6,374 nt of DNA. It comes from Actinomycetota bacterium. GTDB taxonomy: Bacteria; Actinomycetota; Thermoleophilia; Gaiellales; Gaiellaceae. The notes under the pieces were generated by a model. It was not told where the DNA came from. It did no database searches and saw only the letters and a list, made by a program, of their open reading frames with translations. The stretch covers positions 1-6,374 of the forward strand of contig VAXA01000130.1 in the NCBI GenBank assembly GCA_005883365.1. The letters are read 5' to 3'. Of this stretch, positions 1-5,404 are shown one piece after another; position 1 is the stretch's first letter, and each line of letters opens with the position of its first letter. Both the position numbers and the translations under genes were made by a program.

Positions 1-182
1 CGCTCGTCGAATGGGTCGCGCCACAGCTGCGCGGCGCGAAGCAGCGCGATTTCGCGCTCACGCTCGGTCCGGTCGTGACCACGCCCGACGAGGGCATGCC
101 GCCGGGCGTCGACTGGGAGCGACTCGTCGCCCACGCGGCCGAGAACACGACGCTCTATCCCGGCGACCTGATCGCGCGTTGA
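1..182 (+). CDS. Fumarylacetoacetate hydrolase (FAH)-family protein, 3' end only
   Basis: Only the last 59 codons (from base 3) are visible; the gene begins left of the window and ends at TGA 180-182. The reading frame contains KQRDFALTLGPVVTTPDE followed by AAENTTLYPGDLIAR, which resembles the late part of FAH-family hydrolases (a KDF-x-x-x-LGP-x-x-VTPDE block and a PGD-I turn). These enzymes cleave fumarylacetoacetate or related 3,5-diketo acids using a divalent metal. The setting beside a homogentisate 1,2-dioxygenase fits a final step in tyrosine/homogentisate breakdown. It is odd that family members, as I remember them, carry several tens of residues after the PGD turn, including a second PGD-V-E-L segment; here the stop follows at once. 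The next gene starts inside this stop (TTGA, 179-182). The family call is moderately secure; the exact substrate is not. Confidence 0.55.
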   Translation, partial: LVEWVAPQLRGAKQRDFALTLGPVVTTPDEGMPPGVDWERLVAHAAENTTLYPGDLIAR

Positions 183-1138
183 GGGTCGCGATCGTCGGCG
201 CCGGCGTGATGGGCTGCGCGACCGCGTGGGCACTGAGCAAGCGCGGCGCGGAGGTGACGCTGCACGAGCAGTTCGCGCTCGATCACGACCGCGGCTCAAG
301 CCATGGACGCACGCGCATCTTCCGCGTCGCCTATCCAGACCCTTCTTGGATCCGCTTCGCGCAGGAGGCGTACGCCGGCTGGCAGGAGCTCGACCCGGGA
401 CTCCTGGGTCTGTACGGGCTCGTCGAGCTCGCGGCGGATCCTGCCCTCACGTCGGCGCGCGCGCTCGATGAATGCGGCGTGCCGTACCGGCTTCTCGACC
501 AAGGCGAGGTACGCGCGCTCGGCGCCGTGCTCCCCGAGGGCTGGACGGCGCTGCACGTGGCCGACGCGGGCGTCGTGTTCGCCGACCGGGCGCGCCACGC
601 GTTCCTCGAGGCAGCCGGCGTCGAGGTCGAGACGAACCGGCGGATCGAGTCGACGGAGGAGCTCGACGCGGACGTCGTCGTCGTCACCGCCGGCTCGTGG
701 GTGCGCGAGCTCGTCCCCGACGTACCGGTGACCGTCACGCGCCAGACGCTCGCGTATTTCGCGCGCGAGGGCCCGCCGCCGCCGGCGATCGCCGACCTGA
801 ACGCCGAGACCGGCGGCCACGCGATGTACTCGCTCCACGATCCCGTCCACGGCCTGAAGGCGGGCGTGCACCATGCGGGCCCGGAGGTCGACCCGGAAGC
901 CGAAGCGGCGCCGGATCCGGCGATCGTCGAGCGCATCGTCTCGTGGGTGAGCGAGCGCTTCCCTGGCATCGACCCGAGCCCGGTCGAGGCGGAGACCTGT
1001 CTCTACACGACGACGGCGGACCAGCGGTTCGTCCTCGAGCGGCGCGGGCGTGTCGTCGTCGGCTCCGCCTGCTCGGGACACGGCTTCAAGTTCGCGCCCG
1101 CAGTGGGCGAGCGGCTCGCGAAGCTGGCCCTCGCGTAG
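179..1138 (+). CDS. FAD-dependent oxidoreductase, monomeric sarcosine oxidase / N-methyltryptophan oxidase-like (DAO family)
   Basis: A 319-residue flavin amine oxidase-type protein, cytoplasmic, with no signal peptide. The TTG at 179 places the Rossmann motif at the extreme N terminus (GAGVMG, residues 7-12; Glu30 ends strand 2, the usual ribose-binding acid). Next comes the family signature GSSHGRTRIFR (39-49). GLKAG has Lys227, at the position I associate with the oxygen-activating Lys265 of sarcosine oxidase. CLYTTT has Cys274, at the position that carries covalent flavin in MSOX/MTOX, and SGHGFKFAP spans 299-307. It would oxidise a secondary or N-methyl amino acid, giving imine and hydrogen peroxide; the substrate is unknown. 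It is about 70 residues shorter than the ~390-residue MSOX but has all blocks in order. The frame is open upstream to base 11, but that stretch codes for the FAH-like gene in another frame, so I rejected it. The start overlaps the upstream stop as TTGA, suggesting translational coupling. Confidence 0.85.
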   Translation: MRVAIVGAGVMGCATAWALSKRGAEVTLHEQFALDHDRGSSHGRTRIFRVAYPDPSWIRFAQEAYAGWQELDPGLLGLYGLVELAADPALTSARALDECGVPYRLLDQGEVRALGAVLPEGWTALHVADAGVVFADRARHAFLEAAGVEVETNRRIESTEELDADVVVVTAGSWVRELVPDVPVTVTRQTLAYFAREGPPPPAIADLNAETGGHAMYSLHDPVHGLKAGVHHAGPEVDPEAEAAPDPAIVERIVSWVSERFPGIDPSPVEAETCLYTTTADQRFVLERRGRVVVGSACSGHGFKFAPAVGERLAKLALA

Positions 1139-1154
1139 GCGTTACGCTTTCGTC

Positions 1155-1985
1155 GTGCCGTTCTACCAGCGCCTCGGCGACGTCCCGCGCAAGCGCCACG
1201 TCCAGTTCCGCGACAACGGGACCCTCCTCACCGAAGAGGTGATGGGCCTCGAAGGGTTCACGGGCAACGAGTCGATCCTCTACCACCTCCAGTCGCCCTG
1301 CCGCGTCATGGAGCTCGCCGGCTTCGAGCCGATCGAGCGCGAGGAGTGGGTGCCCGACCAGCACGCGCACCGGCACTTCAAGACGTTCGACACCGAGCCC
1401 GCCGGCGACGAGATCACCGGGCGGCGCCTCCTCATGTGGAACGACGACGTGGAGATCTCGCTCTGCCGCCCGTCCGGGTCGATGGACTACTTCTTCCGCA
1501 ACGGCGAGGGCGACGAGGTGATCTTTGTCCACGAGGGGTCGGGCACGCTCGAGACGATCTTCGGCGAGCTGCCGTACAAGGACGGGGACTACGTCGTCGT
1601 CCCGCGCGGCACGACGTACCGGTTCAAGCCTCAGGCTGGAAGCGCCGGCGGCAAGGCCGCCGACGCCCGGCCGGAAGACCGCGCCTCCGGCGGCGCTGGA
1701 GCCGAGCAGCGCTACCTCGTCTTCGAGACGCCGGGGCTGATCGAGATCCCGCGCCGCTACCGCAACCAGTACGGGCAGCTCTTGGAAGGCGCGCCGTACT
1801 ACCACCGCGACATCCACCCGCCGACCGAGCTACACACCGGTCGTGGGCTGGGACGGCTATCTCTACCCCTGGACGTTCTCGATCCACGACTTCGAGCCGA
1901 TCACCGGCCGTATCCACCAGCCGCCGCCCTCGCGCCAGACGTTCCAGGGCCGGAACTTCGTGATCTGCTCGTTCTGCCCGCGTAA
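1155..1985 (+). CDS. hmgA: N-terminal fragment of homogentisate 1,2-dioxygenase (with out-of-frame tail)
   Basis: Residues 1-228 (to base 1838) are the genuine N-terminal cupin part. They include the opening PRKRH and the EEVMGLEGF/SILYH blocks, then LLMWNDDVEISLCRP (93-106), FFRNGEGDEVIFVHEGSG (113-130) and GDYVVVPRGTTYRF (144-157), ending with RNQYGQLLEGAPYYHRDIHP (203-222). After 1838 the frame is wrong and runs to a stop at 1983-1985, adding about 48 meaningless residues rich in Arg, Pro and Leu. This fragment alone lacks all metal-binding residues. The frame is open upstream to 1050, but that part is a shadow of the oxidoreductase gene; GTG 1155 gives the family's usual N terminus. No convincing ribosome binding site is present. 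Confidence 0.8.
   Translation: MPFYQRLGDVPRKRHVQFRDNGTLLTEEVMGLEGFTGNESILYHLQSPCRVMELAGFEPIEREEWVPDQHAHRHFKTFDTEPAGDEITGRRLLMWNDDVEISLCRPSGSMDYFFRNGEGDEVIFVHEGSGTLETIFGELPYKDGDYVVVPRGTTYRFKPQAGSAGGKAADARPEDRASGGAGAEQRYLVFETPGLIEIPRRYRNQYGQLLEGAPYYHRDIHPPTELHTGRGLGRLSLPLDVLDPRLRADHRPYPPAAALAPDVPGPELRDLLVLPA
1634..1703 (+). repeat. Imperfect 70-base palindrome within an in-frame insertion in hmgA
   Basis: The left arm 1634-1651 pairs with the right arm 1687-1703. Four pairs (1634-1637 with 1700-1703) lead to a 3x2 internal loop, seven pairs (1641-1647 with 1691-1697), one mismatch, and three more pairs (1649-1651 with 1687-1689). Inside it, 1646-1652 and 1656-1662 form a perfect 7-base GC stem with a 3-base loop (AAG), which competes with the outer stem. 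The arms nearly bracket the Gly/Ala-rich stretch that I do not expect in homogentisate dioxygenases. GC-rich DNA makes such pairings fairly common, so the element interpretation is tentative. Confidence 0.35.
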
Positions 1986-2352
1986 ACTCGACTTCGACCC
2001 GCTCGCGGTGCCGATCCCGTACCACCACTCGAACCTGCAGTCGGAGGAGATGATCTATTACGTCTCCGGCAACTTCGGCTCGCGCAAGGGTGTCGAGGTC
2101 GGCTCCATCACGCTCCACCCGTCCGGCCTGCCGCACGGGCCGCAACCGGGGCTCGCCGAGAAGGCGATCGGGCTACACGAGACGCACGAGCTCGCCGTGA
2201 TGTGCGACACGTTCCACCCGCTCAGGCTGACGGCGTTCGCGCGTGACCTCGACGACGGGACGTACTGGCGCTCCTGGTACGCGAACGCGCAGGACGGCGA
2301 CGCGGCCGAGGGCGCCGATGCGTCGGGCGCCGGGCTCACCTCTCATCTGTAA
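1840..2352 (+). CDS. hmgA: C-terminal, metal-binding fragment of homogentisate 1,2-dioxygenase
   Basis: About 170 codons in a different frame from the N-terminal fragment, beginning VVGWDGYLYPW and ending at TAA 2350-2352. The first in-frame start-like codon is GTG 1843, but nothing suggests independent initiation. The active-site set is complete by comparison with human HGD from memory: His at 2026-2028 (in YHHSN) and Glu at 2044-2046, six residues later, match His335 and Glu341. His at 2134-2136 (in PHGP) lies exactly 36 residues after the first ligand, as His371 does. His at 1915-1917 (GRIHQPPP) is the likely catalytic base (His292). The usual family end is near SWY (~2280); 22 further Ala/Gly/Asp-rich residues follow, which look like an unconserved tail. 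Confidence 0.82.
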   Translation, partial: VVGWDGYLYPWTFSIHDFEPITGRIHQPPPSRQTFQGRNFVICSFCPRKLDFDPLAVPIPYHHSNLQSEEMIYYVSGNFGSRKGVEVGSITLHPSGLPHGPQPGLAEKAIGLHETHELAVMCDTFHPLRLTAFARDLDDGTYWRSWYANAQDGDAAEGADASGAGLTSHL

Positions 2353-2460
2353 CGCGCCGCGCGCGGCCTCGACCGGGCGACTGTCTGGGAGGACGGGGCG
2401 CTGTACCGCGCGGCCGGCAGGCGGGAGCTGCGGATCGCCGCGGCGAACGGCGGCGTCGAG

Positions 2461-3105
2461 GTGGAGCCGCTCGACGCGGAGACCGAGCCGCTCGTCCGCA
2501 AGCTCCTCGGCTTCGACTTCGACCTCGTCGCCTTCTCCGCGTGGGCGGCGGGAGAGGACCGCCTCGCGCCGCTCGTCGTCCGCTTCGCCGGCTTCCGCCC
2601 TTCTCTTGCGCCCGACCCGTTCGAGGCGCTCGTGACCTCGATCACGGCGCAGCAGGTTTCGCTCTTCGCCGCGGTCGCGATCCGCAACCGGCTCGTCGAG
2701 CGCTTCGGGGAGCGCATCGGCCGGGTCTGGGCGTTCCCGCCGCGGGACCGGCTGGCCGCCGCTTCGGAGGCGGAGCTGGTCGCGGTCGGCTTCTCCCGCC
2801 GCAAGGCGGAGTACGTCGTGGGGCTCGCGCGGTCCGAGCTCGACCTGGCCGAGCTGGCGCTCCTTCCCGACGACGAGGTGAAGGCCCGCCTGACGGCGCT
2901 GCGCGGGCTCGGCGAGTGGACCGCAGACTGGTTCCTCGCCCGCCACCTCGGCCGTCCGCGCGCCTGGCCGGCCGGAGACCTAGCGCTGCGCAAGGCGGTG
3001 CGCGCTCTCTATGGTGACGTGGACGTCCGCGCTGCGGGCGCGCGTTTCGAGCCGTTCCAGAACCTGAGTGCGCACTATCTCCTCGCCCAGTACCTGACGC
3101 CGTGA
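2461..3105 (+). CDS. DNA-3-methyladenine glycosylase II-type protein (AlkA family, HhH-GPD)
   Basis: A base-excision glycosylase that flips and removes alkylated bases from DNA. With the GTG 2461 start it is 214 residues. ALVTSITAQQVS lies at 56-67, the helix-hairpin-helix LTALRGLGEWTADWFLA at 144-160, and the GPD-loop PAGDLALRKA has Asp173 at the catalytic position (AlkA Asp238 by family knowledge). It ends NLSAHYLLAQYLTP. The start is uncertain: in-frame, protein-like sequence (RATVWEDGALYRAAGRRELR) extends upstream to 2353 and looks like the N-terminal beta domain of related glycosylases. However, the only in-frame start of usual type is GTG 2461, and a stop (the end of hmgA, same frame) lies at 2350-2352. 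The 5' end may therefore be lost, or a rare start such as CTG 2401 may be used. The catalytic domain is complete. It overlaps the next gene by GTGA (3102-3105). Confidence 0.8.
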   Translation: MEPLDAETEPLVRKLLGFDFDLVAFSAWAAGEDRLAPLVVRFAGFRPSLAPDPFEALVTSITAQQVSLFAAVAIRNRLVERFGERIGRVWAFPPRDRLAAASEAELVAVGFSRRKAEYVVGLARSELDLAELALLPDDEVKARLTALRGLGEWTADWFLARHLGRPRAWPAGDLALRKAVRALYGDVDVRAAGARFEPFQNLSAHYLLAQYLTP

Positions 3106-3989
3106 TCCGTCCCGCGACCGCCGACGACCTGCCGCTCGTGCGCGAGCTGAGCGCGGAGTTCGAGCGCGAGGTTCCGGACGAGCTCTGGGGCCACGACGAC
3201 TCGGATGCCGAGCACGACGTGGTGCTGCTCGCGGACGACGTCGGCATCGCGGCGCTCGACCGCAAGAGCGAGCGTGCGTGGCTCCTCGACCTGCTCTATG
3301 TGCGTCCGTCGGCGCGAGGCCGTGGCCTGGGGCGCGAGCTGCTTCGCGCCGCCGCCGAGCATGTGCAGGAGCAGGGGGCCGAGATGCTGGCCCTCGAGGT
3401 CCTCGAGTCGAACAAAGGCGCGCGTCGCCTCTACGACCGCCTCGGCTTCCGGACCGTCGAGCGCGTCCTCGCGGCGCCTGTCGGCGGTCTCGTTGCCGCG
3501 GAGCAAGAAGGGCCGACGTTCGGCGCCGTGCACGTGCAGACCGACGACGGCGAGAAGGTCCGGCGGGATGCCGCGAAGGTGCTGCGGCTGGAGCCGGACA
3601 TCCAGGTAGGAAGCGGCTGGGTTCGCGTGAGCTCGGAGGCGACCGATGCGGACCCGGCCAGGCTGAAGACGCTCGCGAAGGAGCTCTCGTACACCACCGG
3701 CGGCGTCGTTCTCTCACTGGGCGTCGAGCGCGGCGCCGTCGTGCGCTACGACCTCTTCGACAGAGGCGCCGACGTCGACGAGTACCTGTCAGTTCCCGAG
3801 TACTACGGGCCGCTGCCCCCGGGCGACGCCTACGCGCTCGGGGCGAACGCAACCGTCATCGCACGGCTGACGGGCGCCGACCCGAGGCGCGTTCGGGAGG
3901 TGGCGCGAACCGCAGCGTCGCCTGCCGAGCTGCCGCCGGCGCAGGAGCTGTACGAGCAGATCGCGGCCGTGATGGGACTGCAGCCGTGA
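3102..3989 (+). CDS. GNAT-family N-acetyltransferase fused to an uncharacterised C-terminal domain
   Basis: A 295-residue cytoplasmic protein starting at GTG 3102 inside the stop of the glycosylase gene. Residues 1-120 are a GNAT fold: IRPATADDLPLV at the start, a strand with LDLLYVRPSARGRGLGREL (62-80; the R-G-R-G-L-G acetyl-CoA pyrophosphate loop), then SNKGARRLYDRLGFR (103-117). It should transfer an acetyl group from acetyl-CoA to an amine; the substrate is unknown. Residues ~138-295 form a second domain that I cannot assign. It begins TFGAVHVQTDDGEKV and contains DEYLSVPEYYGPLPPGD (226-242), GANATVIARLTGAD (247-260) and a C-terminal helix ELYEQIAAVMGL. It has no membrane segment and no obvious metal site. 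I have a vague memory of similar segments in other Actinomycetota proteins. The stop overlaps the next start (GTGA, 3986-3989). Confidence 0.85.
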   Translation: MIRPATADDLPLVRELSAEFEREVPDELWGHDDSDAEHDVVLLADDVGIAALDRKSERAWLLDLLYVRPSARGRGLGRELLRAAAEHVQEQGAEMLALEVLESNKGARRLYDRLGFRTVERVLAAPVGGLVAAEQEGPTFGAVHVQTDDGEKVRRDAAKVLRLEPDIQVGSGWVRVSSEATDADPARLKTLAKELSYTTGGVVLSLGVERGAVVRYDLFDRGADVDEYLSVPEYYGPLPPGDAYALGANATVIARLTGADPRRVREVARTAASPAELPPAQELYEQIAAVMGLQP

Positions 3990-4561
3990 TCACGCTGTAC
4001 GACGCGGCGCGCTGTCCGTACTGCGCACGCGTCCGCATCGTCCTTGGAGAGAAGGGCGTGGGGTTCGACGTGGTCGAGATCGATCTCTCCGACCGGCCGG
4101 CGTGGCTGTACGAGAAGAACGCGACCGGACGCGTGCCCGTCCTCGAGGAGGACGGACGGTCGCTGCCCGAGTCGGCCGTGATCATGGAGTTCCTCGAAGA
4201 GCGGTATCCGGAGCCGCCGCTGCTGCCGGCCGACCCGGCCGACCGGGCTGCCGTTCGGCTCCTCGTCTTTCGCGACCAGGAGCTGACCGATCCCTATTAC
4301 GCGTTCCGGCGTGGCGAGGACGAGGCGGGCGAGCAGCTCGACGCCGCACTCGGCAGGCTCGACGCCATCCTCGGCGAGCGGCCGTTCCTCGGCGGGACGG
4401 AGTACGGGCTTGCCGACATCGCCTACGTCCCTTGGCTCCTGCGCGCCCGCGACATGCTCGGCGTCGACCTCGACGGCTTCCAGTCGCTCTCGGACTGGCT
4501 CGCGCGGCTCGAGGAACGCCCGGCGATCGCGGCCGAAGCAGGTATCGTCGCCGCCCTGTGA
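3986..4561 (+). CDS. Glutathione S-transferase-like protein with CPYC active-site motif
   Basis: A 191-residue soluble protein with the two-domain GST layout. The N-terminal thioredoxin-like domain has Cys10-Pro-Tyr-Cys13, followed by ARVRIVLGEKG. The cis-proline is Pro51 in RVPVL, and Glu62-Ser63 lies in the LPESAVIMEFLEERYP helix, the residues that bind the glutathione gamma-glutamyl group in true GSTs. The all-helical C-terminal domain contains the N-cap motif GGTEYGLADIAYVPWL (136-151). The CxxC form resembles omega/SspA/glutaredoxin-like GSTs, with thiol-disulfide or thioltransferase chemistry, not the zeta-class SSCS motif of classic maleylacetoacetate isomerases. Because it lies 1.6 kb downstream of a homogentisate dioxygenase, an isomerase role is possible but unproven. 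Most Actinomycetota use mycothiol instead of glutathione, so the thiol partner is unclear. The GTG start overlaps the preceding stop; its own stop overlaps the rhodanese start. Confidence 0.85.
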   Translation: MITLYDAARCPYCARVRIVLGEKGVGFDVVEIDLSDRPAWLYEKNATGRVPVLEEDGRSLPESAVIMEFLEERYPEPPLLPADPADRAAVRLLVFRDQELTDPYYAFRRGEDEAGEQLDAALGRLDAILGERPFLGGTEYGLADIAYVPWLLRARDMLGVDLDGFQSLSDWLARLEERPAIAAEAGIVAAL

Positions 4562-5346
4562 GGGCCGTCGTCGACTCCGAGTGGCTTGCAGCGCATCTCG
4601 GCGAGGACGACCTCGTCGTGGGCGACGTCCGCGGTCCGAACGCACACATGCGGGGTCACATCCCCGGCTCGCGGCCGCTCGTGCTCGGCTCGCCCCCGCC
4701 GGCGGCGGACGAGGAGTCGGCGCGCGCGCTCGCGCACGAGATCGCCCTGCGCCTGCGCCGGCACGGGATCACGGGCCGCGAGCGGCTCGTCCTGGTCGAC
4801 CGCGGCGACGGCGTCGGCGCGATGCCGGCCGCTCAGATGGCCGAGCTCGCGGGCCATCCATGGGTCGCGATCCTCCTCGGCGGGATGGCCGAGTGGAAGG
4901 GCGAGCTCGAGGAGGGAGCGGTCGAGCTGGAGCCGGTGCGGGAGGCAGAAGCCGATCTCGAGCCGAATCCGCCGGCGCTGCCGACTCGGCAGGAGCTGGC
5001 CGGGCGGCTCGGCGATCCGTCGCTGGTGCTCCTCGACGTGCGGACTCCGGACGAGTTCACCGGGCGGCGCGGCAACCAGTGCGACCCGCGCCAGGGTCAC
5101 GTCCCCGGCGCGCGGAACCTCGAGGTCGGCGAGCTATTCGTGGCGCCGGGGCAGCCGGCGCCGCCCGAGCGGATCCGCGAGCTGGTCGGTCTCCCCGAGG
5201 GCGCGGAGATCGTCGCCTACTGCCACTCAGGCTCGCGCTCGGCACTCGCGACCCTCGCCCTACGCACGGCCGGATATGACGCGCGCAACTACGCGGGCTC
5301 CTGGCATGAGTGGAGCCGCCACGACGAGCTTCCGCTCGAGCGCTAG
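4558..5346 (+). CDS. Tandem-rhodanese sulfurtransferase (thiosulfate/3-mercaptopyruvate sulfurtransferase-like)
   Basis: A 262-residue cytoplasmic protein with two rhodanese modules. The N-terminal module (about 1-125) keeps VGDVRGPNAHMRGHIPGS (21-38), but its would-be active loop reads DRGDGVGA (81-88) with no cysteine, so it is structural, as is usual in this family. The C-terminal module (about 142-262) has VLLDVRTPDEF (157-167), QGHVPGARN (179-187) and the loop YCHSGSRSA with catalytic Cys222, ending GSWHEWSRHDELPLER as in sulfurtransferases. It would move sulfane sulfur from thiosulfate or mercaptopyruvate to cyanide or a thiol. The loop CHSGSRS differs from the CG[ST]GVT-type loop of mercaptopyruvate enzymes, so the donor is open. 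An extra cysteine (Cys175) sits before the GHVPGA motif. The GTG 4558 start overlaps the GST stop (GTGA). The open frame upstream to 4102 is a shadow. Confidence 0.88.
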   Translation: MRAVVDSEWLAAHLGEDDLVVGDVRGPNAHMRGHIPGSRPLVLGSPPPAADEESARALAHEIALRLRRHGITGRERLVLVDRGDGVGAMPAAQMAELAGHPWVAILLGGMAEWKGELEEGAVELEPVREAEADLEPNPPALPTRQELAGRLGDPSLVLLDVRTPDEFTGRRGNQCDPRQGHVPGARNLEVGELFVAPGQPAPPERIRELVGLPEGAEIVAYCHSGSRSALATLALRTAGYDARNYAGSWHEWSRHDELPLER

Positions 5347-5377
5347 TCCGCCCACTGCTTCGGCGGATCTTGTTCTT
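5347..5377 (+). terminator. Probable Rho-independent terminator of the glycosylase-rhodanese operon
   Basis: Immediately after the rhodanese stop codon, TCCGCC (5347-5352) pairs with GGCGGA (5362-5367) across a 9-base loop, with a further G-T wobble at the base. TCTTGTTCTT (5368-5377; seven T in ten) follows. The stem is short, but the position and the T-rich tail in such GC-rich DNA support a terminator. Confidence 0.45.
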
Positions 5378-5404
5378 GACACGACGCAAGCAGCGTGGCT
5401 AGTT
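5376..5404 (+). promoter_or_regulatory. Possible promoter of the small secreted-protein gene
   Basis: A perfect TTGACA -35 hexamer (5376-5381) is followed 16 bases later by GCTAGT (5398-5403), a weak -10 match. Transcription from it would begin within a few bases of ATG 5413, giving a nearly leaderless message. This fits the absence of a ribosome binding site and the frequency of leaderless genes in Actinomycetota. The -10 element is poor, so confidence is limited. Confidence 0.35.

Larger units (their letters stand above)
1155..2352 (+). pseudogene. hmgA: Homogentisate 1,2-dioxygenase, disrupted by an internal deletion and frameshift
   Basis: Homogentisate 1,2-dioxygenase opens the ring of homogentisate to maleylacetoacetate in tyrosine/phenylalanine catabolism, using Fe(II) in a cupin fold. 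The start is GTG 1155 (VPFYQRLGDVPRKRH), 16 bases after the preceding stop. Codons run in one frame to Thr at 1836-1838 (HPPTELHT), and conserved sequence resumes in another frame at 1840 (VVGWDGYLYPWTFS). Between these blocks bacterial homologues carry a strand region ending roughly DYHPFD, about 25-30 residues, which is missing. The lost length therefore is not a multiple of three. Both sides look under purifying selection, so the lesion is recent or an artefact of assembly/sequencing. Without it the protein would be about 425 residues. It also carries a Gly/Ala-rich insertion (residues ~161-183) and a low-complexity tail. Its neighbour encoding an FAH-like hydrolase supports the pathway assignment. 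Confidence 0.88.

Noticed and set aside
11..178. N-terminal extension of the FAD oxidoreductase from ATG 11
   Set aside because: It is an Arg-rich out-of-frame reading of the FAH-like gene end; the Rossmann motif begins right after TTG 179.
296..1081. Long minus-strand open frame (261 codons) opposite the oxidoreductase
   Set aside because: It is an Arg/Asp/Val-rich reverse shadow of a clearly recognisable plus-strand gene, as expected at this GC content; no family motifs.
1050..1154. N-terminal extension of the homogentisate dioxygenase
   Set aside because: It lies inside the oxidoreductase gene in another frame; the family N terminus (PFYQRLG) begins at GTG 1155.
2173..2946. Minus-strand open frame opposite the dioxygenase end and the glycosylase
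   Set aside because: Arg/Glu-rich composition without domains, overlapping two recognisable plus-strand genes.
2980..3852. Minus-strand open frame of 290 codons opposite the GNAT gene
   Set aside because: Extremely arginine-rich, low-complexity translation; reverse shadow of the GNAT fusion gene.
3278..3985. Upstream extension of the GST-like frame
   Set aside because: Arg/Ala-rich shadow of the GNAT gene; the thioredoxin-like strand ITLYD begins at GTG 3986.
4102..4557. Upstream extension of the rhodanese frame
   Set aside because: Shadow of the GST-like gene; GTG 4558 gives the normal rhodanese N terminus and a GTGA overlap.
3830..4645. Minus-strand open frame opposite the GST-like gene
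   Set aside because: No recognisable motifs; the opposite strand holds complete GST motifs with correct start and stop overlaps.
4558..4935. Loss of the catalytic cysteine in the first rhodanese module as a defect
   Set aside because: In tandem-rhodanese sulfurtransferases the N-terminal module is normally inactive; the C-terminal Cys222 loop is intact.
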